From Candidatus Rubrivivax defluviihabitans (lineage in GTDB: Bacteria; Pseudomonadota; Gammaproteobacteria; Burkholderiales; Burkholderiaceae_C), in assembly GCA_016709385.1 (NCBI GenBank), contig JADJMW010000021.1, forward strand, positions 277,793 to 341,792: a DNA stretch of 64,000 nucleotides, read 5' to 3'. The notes under the pieces are model-generated. The model had not been told where the DNA came from. It did not search any database and saw only the letters and a list, made by a program, of their open reading frames with translations. Within the stretch, counting starts at the first letter, position 1, and each line of letters starts with the position of its first letter. Below, piece by piece: positions 7,135 to 14,623 of this stretch. Made by a program: the position numbers and the translations under genes.

Positions 7135-8664
7135 CTAGATCATCTCCTCGGCCTTGCGGCGCTTCTGGATCTTGATGACCTGGCGCCGCGTTTCGGCGCG
7201 AAATTCGGGGCGCTCCTGCGGCACGCCTTCCCAGACACCAGCCTTGTCGCCGGAACCGACGTCACCGAAGAACTCGCGCATGGTCTGGAAGCGCGCCTTG
7301 TTGGCGATCGCCGAATTGATGACCCGCGCCAGCGAACCCGCACCCATCACGCCCATCAGCGGCCGCGCCGAGATGAGGTTGGTGAAATAGAGGGCCGGGA
7401 CGGTGGCCTGCTTGGCCGCCTGCACCACCGGTGTGGTGCCGATGGCCAGGTCGGGCTGGAATTCGCGCACGGCCGCGATGTCCTGTTCCAGCGACGCGCG
7501 GTACTGCACGTGCACGCCGCGCGCCTGCAGCCATTCCAGGTCGGGCGCGCTCCAGGGTGTCTTCGGGCAGGCACTGCCCACGTAAGGCACCTCGGCGCCG
7601 CTCTCGACGAGCAGCCTTGCGACCAGCAGTTCCGAACCTTCGTAGCCGCTGACGGTGACGCGGCCTTTGATCGGCGTCGCCGCGAGCGCGCCCTTGATCG
7701 CGCGCAGCCACTTGTTCTTGGCCGCGTCGATCATCGCCTGCGGCACGTTGCAGGCACGTCCGACGGCTTGCAGCCAGGCCTCGGTGCCCTCAAAGCCCAC
7801 GGGCGCCGAAGGCACGATGCAGCGGCCCGCGGTCTCGAATTCGCGCACGCTGGCGGTATAGAAGGGGTGGATCGCCGCCACCGCGGCGCAGTCCAGCGCG
7901 GCATACAGCTCGCGCCATTCGCGCGTGGGCACCACCGGGCCGGCGGCCAGGCCCATGGGTTCCAGCATCATGCCGATGCCCACCGGGTCGGCCGGGAACA
8001 TCTCGCCGAGCAGTGTCACCGTGGGCTTCTCCGAGACGCCTCCGCGCGGCGCCGTCACCGGGCCGGCCTCGGCCTCGCTGCGTGCATAACGCAGCATGGC
8101 GCCGGCAAGCACGTCCTTGGCCTCGGCATGCGTGGGCACGCCGAAACCGGGCACGTCGATGCCGATGATGCGCACGCCGTTGATCGCCCTGGGCAGCAGC
8201 TGCAGCGGCACGCCGCTGGCGGTGGGCACGCACAGGTTGATGATGACGACACTGTCGTGGAGCGCCGGGTCGGCCTGCTGATGGACCGCTTCGCGGATGT
8301 CCTCGAACAGCTTGCCGGTGACCAGCGATTCGCTGTTGAACGGCACATAGCCGACGCTGCGCCGCGCGCCGTAGAAGTGCGAGGTGAAGCTCAGGCCGTA
8401 GACGCAGCAGGCCGATCCCGACAGGATCGTCGCCGTGCGCCGCATGCGCAGCCCCACGCGCAGCGAACCGAAGGCCGGGCACATGCTCTGCGGCTGGTCG
8501 TGCGGGCCGGCGCCGTCGGGCAACGGGTAGTCGCGGGCGTACTGCGCCAGCGTTTCGCTCTTGCCCGCCGCAGCGGCCGCGGCAAGCAGGGTGTCCTTGC
8601 CGGAGTGGCAGCCCAGGCCATCGGCCTGGATGGCATCGGGGTTGGGCAGGGCCGGTGCGTCCAT
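7135..8664 (-). CDS. bchY: BchY, chlorophyllide a reductase subunit Y
   Basis: Partner of BchZ in the catalytic component of chlorophyllide a oxidoreductase. The 509-residue product starts MDAPALPN and contains QSMCPAFGSLRVGLRM and the SACCVYGLSFTSHFYGARRS segment with [4Fe-4S] ligand cysteines. Its ATG lies 2 bases after the bchX stop. A longer in-frame opening exists upstream inside bchX but the family start agrees with this ATG. Confidence 0.95.
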   Translation of the reverse strand: MDAPALPNPDAIQADGLGCHSGKDTLLAAAAAAGKSETLAQYARDYPLPDGAGPHDQPQSMCPAFGSLRVGLRMRRTATILSGSACCVYGLSFTSHFYGARRSVGYVPFNSESLVTGKLFEDIREAVHQQADPALHDSVVIINLCVPTASGVPLQLLPRAINGVRIIGIDVPGFGVPTHAEAKDVLAGAMLRYARSEAEAGPVTAPRGGVSEKPTVTLLGEMFPADPVGIGMMLEPMGLAAGPVVPTREWRELYAALDCAAVAAIHPFYTASVREFETAGRCIVPSAPVGFEGTEAWLQAVGRACNVPQAMIDAAKNKWLRAIKGALAATPIKGRVTVSGYEGSELLVARLLVESGAEVPYVGSACPKTPWSAPDLEWLQARGVHVQYRASLEQDIAAVREFQPDLAIGTTPVVQAAKQATVPALYFTNLISARPLMGVMGAGSLARVINSAIANKARFQTMREFFGDVGSGDKAGVWEGVPQERPEFRAETRRQVIKIQKRRKAEEMI

Positions 8665-8666
8665 GA

Positions 8667-9671
8667 TCAGGCCGCGTCGTAGATCACTTCGAGCGTCGGC
8701 TTGACGATCTCGTTCTTGCCGACCATGTCGAACAGCGTCGCCGGTTCCATCTTGAAGTCGCGCCCGGTCACTTCGGCGCTGAACAGGCCCAGCAACTGGT
8801 CCTGCGTCTGCGGCTTCGGCCGCACCGGCGGCGCCTCGGCGACATTGGTGGCGAGCTCCTCGAACAGCGGCGCCCACACCGTGCCGGGGCGGCCGATGAT
8901 TTCGTAGCTGGCGCTCTTGCGCCGGATATCGTCGTTGGCGGGAATGGTGGCCAGCACCGGAATGCCGGCATGCTCGGCGAAGACCTTGGCCTCGCCGGTG
9001 CCGTCGTCGCGGTTGATCACCATGCCGGCCACGCCCACATTGCCGCCGAGCTTGCGGAAATATTCGACCGCGCTGCAGACGTTGTTCGCCACGTAGAGCG
9101 ACTGCAGGTCGTTGCTGGCGACGACGATGACCTTCTGGCACATGTCGCGTGCGATCGGCAGGCCGAAGCCGCCGCAGACCACGTCGCCCAGGAAGTCGAG
9201 CAGCACGAAGTCGAAGCCCCAGTCGTGGAAGCCCAGCTTCTCCAGCGTCTCGAAGCCGTGGATGATGCCGCGCCCGCCGCAGCCGCGGCCGACCTCGGGG
9301 CCGCCGAGCTCCATCGCGTAGACGCCGTCGCGCTTGAAGCAGACGTCGCCGATGGCCACGGCCTCGCCGGCCAGTTTCTTCTTCGAACTCGTCTCGATGA
9401 TCGTGGGGCAGGCCTTGCCGCCGAACAGCAGGCTGGTGGTGTCGCTCTTGGGGTCGCAGCCGATGAGCAGCACCTTCTTGCCCTGCTGCGCCATCATGTA
9501 GCTCAGGTTGGCCAGCGTGAAGCTCTTGCCGATGCCGCCCTTGCCGTAGATGGCGATGATCTGCGTCGTCTTCGTGGCCGGCGACGTGGCCACGGGATCG
9601 GGTTCGATCGCGGCCTCGGCCTTCAGCCGTTCGTCACGCATGAAGATCACCGGGGCGGCGGTGGGGCTCAT
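8667..9671 (-). CDS. bchX: BchX, chlorophyllide a reductase iron protein
   Basis: NifH/BchL-like ATPase that delivers electrons to BchYZ. The 334-residue product has the P-loop YGKGGIGKS near residues 42-50 and the two cluster-ligating cysteine regions (EVGRGCGGRG and GDVVCGGFG). The start MSPTAAPV overlaps the bchC stop by 4 bases. Similarity of the P-loop to BchL raises that alternative, but the bchC-bchX-bchY-bchZ order and the N-terminal extension of about 40 residues fit BchX. Confidence 0.96.
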   Translation of the reverse strand: MSPTAAPVIFMRDERLKAEAAIEPDPVATSPATKTTQIIAIYGKGGIGKSFTLANLSYMMAQQGKKVLLIGCDPKSDTTSLLFGGKACPTIIETSSKKKLAGEAVAIGDVCFKRDGVYAMELGGPEVGRGCGGRGIIHGFETLEKLGFHDWGFDFVLLDFLGDVVCGGFGLPIARDMCQKVIVVASNDLQSLYVANNVCSAVEYFRKLGGNVGVAGMVINRDDGTGEAKVFAEHAGIPVLATIPANDDIRRKSASYEIIGRPGTVWAPLFEELATNVAEAPPVRPKPQTQDQLLGLFSAEVTGRDFKMEPATLFDMVGKNEIVKPTLEVIYDAA

Positions 9672-10621
9672 TGACAGCTTCTCCAGTCGAGGACCATCTT
9701 CAGACAGCCGGGATCGCCGAATGCCGTGCGGTAGGCCGCGTCGGCATGCGTGGGTTGGTCGTGGTGCGTGATCAGGTCGGCCAGCGACAGGCGTCCGCTC
9801 TCGGCCAGTTCGGTCACCGCCAGCAGGTCGGGGCGTTGCCATTCGGCGGCGCAGCGGATCTGCGCCTCGCGCATGAAGGCGGGCGCGAAATTGAAGTGCA
9901 GCGCCTCGGTGTAGAAGCCGGCGAGCACGATCTCGCCGCCCGGCGCCAGGTGGCGCACCAGGTGGTCGAGGATCTGCGAGTCGCCGCTGACGTCGTAGAT
10001 GGCGCGGTAGTCGCGCCGCGCATCCTGTGCCGGGTCGACGACCGCATAGCCCTGAGCGCCCGTGGCCCGCGTGGGGTTGGTCTCCCACACCGTGGGCGGC
10101 GTGAAACCGGCCACCACCGTCATGCGCGCCAGCAGCCGGCCCAGCACGCCATGGCCGACGATCAGGTCGGGCGGCACGATGGGGGTGCGCTTGCCGGCCC
10201 CTGAGACGGCGTGGTAGGCGGTGGCGGCCAAGGCCAGCAGCACCGCCTGCTCGCCCAGGGTCTCCGACACCGGCACGACGCGCGTGCCGCCGACCACGAT
10301 CTTCGAGGCCGCGCCGCCGAACAGGCCGCGCACCTCGCCGTAGCAGCGAGCGCCGGGAACGAAGACGCGTTCGCCGACGCAGTGCGGCGAACCCGGACCC
10401 GCAGCGACGATGCGTCCCACTGATTCGTAACCCGGCACCAGCGGGTAGCCCATGCCGGGGAAGGCCGGCATGCGGCCGTTGAACAGCAGCTTCTCGGTGC
10501 CGGTGCTGATGCCGCTGTAGTCGATGTCGACGACGACGTCTTCGTCGCCCGGCGGGGTGAGTTCCAGGCGGCTGAAGACGATGTGCTCGGGCTGCTCGAG
10601 CACGATGGCCATGGTCTGCAT
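9668..10621 (-). CDS. bchC: BchC, 3-hydroxyethyl bacteriochlorophyllide a dehydrogenase
   Basis: NAD-dependent alcohol dehydrogenase-like enzyme that oxidises the 3-hydroxyethyl group to acetyl in bacteriochlorophyllide a synthesis. The 317-residue product has the medium-chain dehydrogenase N-domain (GISTGTEKLLFNGRMP, PLVPGYESVGRI) and a nucleotide-binding half (DLIVGHGVLGRLLARM). It is the first gene of the bchCXYZ-puf-crt transcript, with a promoter about 100 bases upstream that carries a CrtJ/PpsR palindrome. It overlaps bchX by 4 bases. Confidence 0.96.
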   Translation of the reverse strand: MQTMAIVLEQPEHIVFSRLELTPPGDEDVVVDIDYSGISTGTEKLLFNGRMPAFPGMGYPLVPGYESVGRIVAAGPGSPHCVGERVFVPGARCYGEVRGLFGGAASKIVVGGTRVVPVSETLGEQAVLLALAATAYHAVSGAGKRTPIVPPDLIVGHGVLGRLLARMTVVAGFTPPTVWETNPTRATGAQGYAVVDPAQDARRDYRAIYDVSGDSQILDHLVRHLAPGGEIVLAGFYTEALHFNFAPAFMREAQIRCAAEWQRPDLLAVTELAESGRLSLADLITHHDQPTHADAAYRTAFGDPGCLKMVLDWRSCQ

Positions 10622-10719
10622 GGTCAGCTCTCCTGAGGCGGTGCGCCAGCGGCACCGGGCGCCGCGTCGTGGCCGCGCGGCGGGGAACGGGTGGGCGGGC
10701 AGTGGCAGGTCACGATGTC

Positions 10720-10747
10720 ATCTTATGCGGACAAAGCAAAGTGTCAA
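10720..10747 (-). promoter_or_regulatory. Sigma70-type promoter of bchC
   Basis: On the minus strand TTGACA (10742-10747) and TAAGAT (10720-10725) are separated by 16 bases, giving an almost consensus promoter reading toward bchC. The -35 box is the downstream half of a TGT-N12-ACA palindrome, so a repressor bound there would block RNA polymerase. The leader to the bchC ATG is then about 90 bases. Confidence 0.7.
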
Positions 10748-10759
10748 GAAAAATAGACA
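10742..10759. promoter_or_regulatory. CrtJ/PpsR-type operator at the bchC promoter
   Basis: TGTCAAGAAAAATAGACA matches the TGT-N12-ACA consensus of the redox-responsive repressor CrtJ/PpsR perfectly, and the dyad extends to GTGTC-N10-GACAC. It overlaps the -35 box of the bchC promoter, as known for bchC in Rhodobacter capsulatus. The regulator gene itself is not in this window. Confidence 0.8.
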
Positions 10760-10823
10760 CTCAAGATCGTCAGGGTTTACGTGCGACGTCCGGCACCGGG
10801 GCGTCGTGCGGGCAAGGCCGACC

Positions 10824-12041
10824 TCATGGCCCGGCCAGCCCGGGCTTGCGTGCAACGATCACGCCGACCTGCAAGGGGATGGGTGTCGGCCGTTCGCGCA
10901 TTTGCACGAAGCCGGCTTGTTGCAGCAGGGCAGCCAGTTCGGCGGCCGTGCGGGCGCGGCCGCCGCGCATGGCCAGCAGGTAGATGCCGAAATACGCGTC
11001 GCCCATGCGCGGCGCGCCGGGGGCGCCGGCCATCGGCTCGGCCAGCAGCAGCGTGCCGCCGGGCGGCAGCGCGCGGAAGACGGCGCGCAGGATGAGCAGC
11101 GCGCGCGCGTCGGGGTGGTCGTAGACGACGCGGATGAGCGAAACGAGGTCGGCGCCGGCGGGCAGCGCGTCGCGCGTGAAGTCGCCGGCGAAGACGCGGG
11201 TGCGGTCGGCCAGGCCGAGCGCGGTGAAGGTTTCGCGCGCCACCGGCACCACGCCGGGCAGGTCGAACAGCATCAGCTGCAGGCCGGGTGCACGCCGCGC
11301 CGCAGCGGCGAGGAAGCGGCCCTGGCCGCCGCCCACGTCGAGCAGGCAGCGGTGGTGCGCCACCGGGTAGGCGTCCAGCACCTCCTCGGCCACCAGGGGC
11401 TGCGAGGCCGACATCAGCGCCGAGTAGTCGTTCACCTCGCCGGGCGGCAACTGGCCCGGCGCTGCGGCCGTGGCATAGGCCCAGTAGCGCGACAGCGCCG
11501 GCGGCGGCCCCTGGCCGCGCAGCAGCGTCAGCGGGTCCTGCAGGTCGGCATAGAGCACGGCATGGTGCTCGACCATGGAAGTGATGGCCTCGTTGCCCAC
11601 CAGTGGCGCGCCAAGAGCGCCCAGGCCCCAGCGGCCGGCGCTGCGCAGCTCGACCAGGTCCAGCGCCGCGGCCGCGGTGAGCAGCCGCTCCAGCGTGGCC
11701 GCCTCGATGCCGAAACGCGAGGCCAGCTGGGCCGCCGTCTGCGGGCCGCCGGCCAGTACCTCGAATAGTTTCAAGCGCACGCAGGCCAGCAGCACCTGCG
11801 AATAGACGAAGCCGGCCACGAGGTCGAACAAGGCCCGGGCGCGGCGACGCGCGATCGGCCGCAGGAACCAGGAGCGCGCGGCACGGCGCTGGAAGCCGGG
11901 GCTGGTGAGCACACCGTCGCGCCAGGCGCACCAGCGGTCGTGCCAGCGCTCATGCCAGGACTTCCGCCTGGGCGTTGCGATCATGACAGCCGCGGCGGCG
12001 GTGCCGGCCGGTGGTTCTGCGCTGGCGGGCCGTGCGGGCAT
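10824..12041 (-). CDS. crtF: CrtF, demethylspheroidene O-methyltransferase
   Basis: SAM-dependent O-methyltransferase that methylates the 1-hydroxy group of carotenoids to give spheroidene. The 405-residue product has an N-terminal helical/winged-helix dimerisation region (VYSQVLLACVRLKLFEVLAGGPQTAAQLASRFGI) and a SAM-binding motif CLLDVGGGQGRFL. It lies downstream of crtE with a 42-base gap and is probably cotranscribed. An alternative ATG at 11984 would remove 19 Ala/Pro-rich residues; neither start has a clear ribosome binding site. Confidence 0.92.
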   Translation of the reverse strand: MPARPASAEPPAGTAAAAVMIATPRRKSWHERWHDRWCAWRDGVLTSPGFQRRAARSWFLRPIARRRARALFDLVAGFVYSQVLLACVRLKLFEVLAGGPQTAAQLASRFGIEAATLERLLTAAAALDLVELRSAGRWGLGALGAPLVGNEAITSMVEHHAVLYADLQDPLTLLRGQGPPPALSRYWAYATAAAPGQLPPGEVNDYSALMSASQPLVAEEVLDAYPVAHHRCLLDVGGGQGRFLAAAARRAPGLQLMLFDLPGVVPVARETFTALGLADRTRVFAGDFTRDALPAGADLVSLIRVVYDHPDARALLILRAVFRALPPGGTLLLAEPMAGAPGAPRMGDAYFGIYLLAMRGGRARTAAELAALLQQAGFVQMRERPTPIPLQVGVIVARKPGLAGP

Positions 12042-12083
12042 GTCAGCGTGTCACGGTGCCGGGCCCGTCTCGCAACCGGCACC

Positions 12084-13076
12084 TCATGCGGCCAGGGCCA
12101 CGACGCGCACCGTATCTTCGGGCACCAGCCGCGCCGACTCGGACCGCACGATGGCGCGCAGCAGCGCCGCACCGTCGCACTCGGGCACGGCGTCGATGGC
12201 CTGCGCCACCAGACGGTCGAAATGCGCGATGGCGCCGCCCAGGCCCAGCTCCGAAGCCGAACTCGGACGGTGCAGGGCCACGTCGCGGCCGGGGGGCTTG
12301 CCCATGACCTCGATGCTGGCGGCCACGTCGCGAATGTCGTCGGCTACCTGGTAGGCCTCGCCCAGGGATAGGCCGAAGGCGCGCCAGGGCGCCGGGTCGG
12401 CCCCGGCGGCCAGCGCGCCCACTTCCGTGCAGGCGGCGAACAGCGAACCGGTCTTGGCGCGCTGGTAGGCGGCCAGCGCCACGTAGGGTTCACACTCGCA
12501 GGCCTGGCCGGCGACGATGCCCGCCGGCGTGCCCACGCCGCGAGCGATGGCCGCGAGCACCGGCGCCAGCCGCTGCGGCCGGGCGCCGGCCGCGGCGGCC
12601 ACGATCTGGAACGAGAGCACGATCAGCGCGTCGCCGGTGAGCACGGCGATGCGTTCGCCGAAGCGCGAATGCACCGAAGGCATGCCGCGGCGCGTGGGTG
12701 CATCGTCGAAGCAGGGCAGGTCGTCATGGACCAGCGAGGCGCAATGCAGCAGTTCGATGGCCGCGGCGGCGGCATCGGCCAGCTTGGGATCGTCGTCGCC
12801 GCAGGCCTGCGCCACCGCCAGGCACAGACGTGGCCGGATGCGCGCTCCGCCCGGAAAGACCGCATGACGGATCGCCGCAGATAGCAGCGGTGGCCCGCCA
12901 GGCCCTTCGCCGGCGGCCACTGCGGCGGTCAGCGCCTGCTCGATGCGGCGCAGCGCCGCCAGCGGCGAATGATCGGGCCGCAGCGGCGGGCCGGCGCGAA
13001 GGCCGCGCGTGCTCGAGGCGTCTTCGGCGCGGCTGAAGGCCCGAGGGCGGCGCTGAGTGTCATTGATTATGGTCAT
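12084..13076 (-). CDS. crtE: CrtE, geranylgeranyl diphosphate synthase
   Basis: Makes GGPP, the C20 precursor for both carotenoids and the phytyl tail of bacteriochlorophyll. The 330-residue product has the first Asp-rich motif (VHDDLPCFDD), the second (QVADDIRD) and GKPPGRD in place of the common GKxxxxD. The N-terminal 35 residues are unlike the family. No clear Shine-Dalgarno precedes the ATG; instead a CrtJ/PpsR-type palindrome ends about 8 bases before it. crtE starts divergently from hemA. Confidence 0.93.
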   Translation of the reverse strand: MTIINDTQRRPRAFSRAEDASSTRGLRAGPPLRPDHSPLAALRRIEQALTAAVAAGEGPGGPPLLSAAIRHAVFPGGARIRPRLCLAVAQACGDDDPKLADAAAAAIELLHCASLVHDDLPCFDDAPTRRGMPSVHSRFGERIAVLTGDALIVLSFQIVAAAAGARPQRLAPVLAAIARGVGTPAGIVAGQACECEPYVALAAYQRAKTGSLFAACTEVGALAAGADPAPWRAFGLSLGEAYQVADDIRDVAASIEVMGKPPGRDVALHRPSSASELGLGGAIAHFDRLVAQAIDAVPECDGAALLRAIVRSESARLVPEDTVRVVALAA

Positions 13077-13083
13077 ATGTAGT

Positions 13084-13101
13084 TGTCAACTAAACAAGAC
13101 A
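13084..13101. promoter_or_regulatory. CrtJ/PpsR-type operator at the crtE promoter
   Basis: TGTCAACTAAACAAGACA is a perfect TGT-N12-ACA match. It lies just downstream of a candidate -10 box for crtE, at the expected transcription start, in the crtE-hemA intergenic region. Confidence 0.75.
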
Positions 13102-13106
13102 CATCT

Positions 13107-13135
13107 AGCATAGGCAGATGCGCAGCCCGAGTCAA
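13107..13135 (-). promoter_or_regulatory. Candidate sigma70-type promoter of crtE
   Basis: On the minus strand TTGACT (13130-13135), a 17-base spacer and TATGCT (13107-13112) point toward crtE. With this promoter the crtE leader would be only about 20-25 bases and would contain the CrtJ/PpsR-type palindrome. Confidence 0.55.
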
Positions 13136-13188
13136 CGAGACTTTGCCCGGCCTCCCGGCCGTGGCCTGGACGGCCGTGGAGCGGGCCG

Positions 13189-14493
13189 ATGACGGTGCTG
13201 GCCATCGGCCTGAACCACCACAGCGCGCCGCTGGACGTTCGCGCCCGTTTCGCCTTCACGCCCGAGCGGCTGCCCGCGGCGCTGCGTTCGCTGCGCGAGC
13301 GCCTGGCGCGCGCCGCACCCGAGGCCACGCTGCTGTCCACCTGCAACCGCACCGAGCTCTATGTGGCTGCCGGTGACGCCGCGGCCGGCGCGGCACCGGC
13401 CGACCTGGCGCAGCCGGCGCTGGCCTGGCTGGCCGAGCAGGGCGGCGCCAGCAGCGCCCGCCTGGCCGACCATGCCTACGTGGCCGAGGGCAGCGCGGCG
13501 GCACGCCACGCGTTCCGCGTCGCCGCCGGACTCGATTCCATGGTGCTGGGCGAGCCGCAGATCCTGGGCCAGATCAAGCTCGCCGTGCGCGAAGCGGGGC
13601 TGGCCGGCACCCTGGGCAGCACGCTGCACCAGTTGTTCCAGCGTTCCTTCACGGTGGCCAAGGAGGTGCGCAGCGCCACCGAGATCGGTGCCCATTCGGT
13701 AAGCATGGCGGCGGCGGCGGTGCGCCTGTCGCTGCAGCTGTTCGAGGACCTGAGCCAGGTGCGGGTGCTGCTCGTGGGTGCGGGCGAGATGATCGAGCTG
13801 ACGGCGGCGCACTTCGCGGCCCGCCAGCCGCTGGCCATGACGCTGGCCAACCGCACCGCCGAACGCAGCGAGCGCCTGGCGCGGCGCTTCGGCGCCCAGG
13901 CCATGGCGCTGGCCGACCTGCCGCTGCGCCTGCATGAATTCGACGTGGTGGTGTCGTGCACGGCGAGCACGCTGCCGATCATCGGCCTGGGTGCGGTGGA
14001 GCGTGCACTGAAGTCACGCCGGCGGCGGCCCATGTTCATGGTCGACCTGGCGGTGCCGCGCGACATCGAACCCGAGGTGGCGCGCCTGGCCGATGTCTAC
14101 CTGTATACGGTGGACGACCTCTCGGCGCTGGTGCAGACCGGCGGCGAGAAGCGCCGGGCCGCGGTGGCGCAGGCCGAGCAGATCGTCGACGCCGGCGTGC
14201 GCGGCTTCGCGCACTGGCTGGAGCAGCGTGCCAGCGTGCCGCTGATTCGCGCCGTCGGCAGGCAGGCCGATGCCTGGCGTGCCGCCGAACTGGCGCGCGC
14301 GCGGCGCCAGCTGGCGCGAGGCGACGACGTGGATGCGGTGCTGGTGGCGCTGGCGCACGGGCTCACCGCCAAGCTGATGCACGGCGCGCTGACCGGTCTG
14401 CACGCGGCCGACCACGGGCAGCGCGAACAGGCGGCACTGGCCGTGCAGCGCCTGTTCCTGGGTCCGTCGCGGCGGTCACCGGCGCCGCACTGA
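13189..14493 (+). CDS. hemA: HemA, glutamyl-tRNA reductase
   Basis: First committed enzyme of C5-pathway tetrapyrrole synthesis; it reduces glutamyl-tRNA(Glu) to glutamate-1-semialdehyde with NADPH. The 434-residue product shows the catalytic Cys52 (LLSTCNRTELY), the GLDSMVLGEPQILGQ segment, an NADPH-binding motif (VRVLLVGAGEM) and the C-terminal dimerisation helix. It starts with ATG behind a GGAG, divergent from crtE. The usual chromosomal hemA is followed by prfA; here a signalling gene follows, so this may be a photosynthesis-dedicated second copy. That is inference from context. Confidence 0.95.
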   Translation: MTVLAIGLNHHSAPLDVRARFAFTPERLPAALRSLRERLARAAPEATLLSTCNRTELYVAAGDAAAGAAPADLAQPALAWLAEQGGASSARLADHAYVAEGSAAARHAFRVAAGLDSMVLGEPQILGQIKLAVREAGLAGTLGSTLHQLFQRSFTVAKEVRSATEIGAHSVSMAAAAVRLSLQLFEDLSQVRVLLVGAGEMIELTAAHFAARQPLAMTLANRTAERSERLARRFGAQAMALADLPLRLHEFDVVVSCTASTLPIIGLGAVERALKSRRRRPMFMVDLAVPRDIEPEVARLADVYLYTVDDLSALVQTGGEKRRAAVAQAEQIVDAGVRGFAHWLEQRASVPLIRAVGRQADAWRAAELARARRQLARGDDVDAVLVALAHGLTAKLMHGALTGLHAADHGQREQAALAVQRLFLGPSRRSPAPH

Positions 14494-14623
14494 GCGCGTC
14501 GGCGGCTTCGCGCCGCAGCGCCATGTCCGCCGCGTCATGCCGCGGCAGGCCACGGCAGGCGCGCGTTAGAGTGCGGTGGCGGCGCGCCCGCGTGTCGCCG
14601 CACCCTCCCACCGCCACCCGTCC

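Noticed and set aside
5674..8682. 1002-codon rightward open frame
   Set aside because: Antisense of bchZ and bchY; composition is that of a shadow frame (Arg/His/Ala rich) with no domain.
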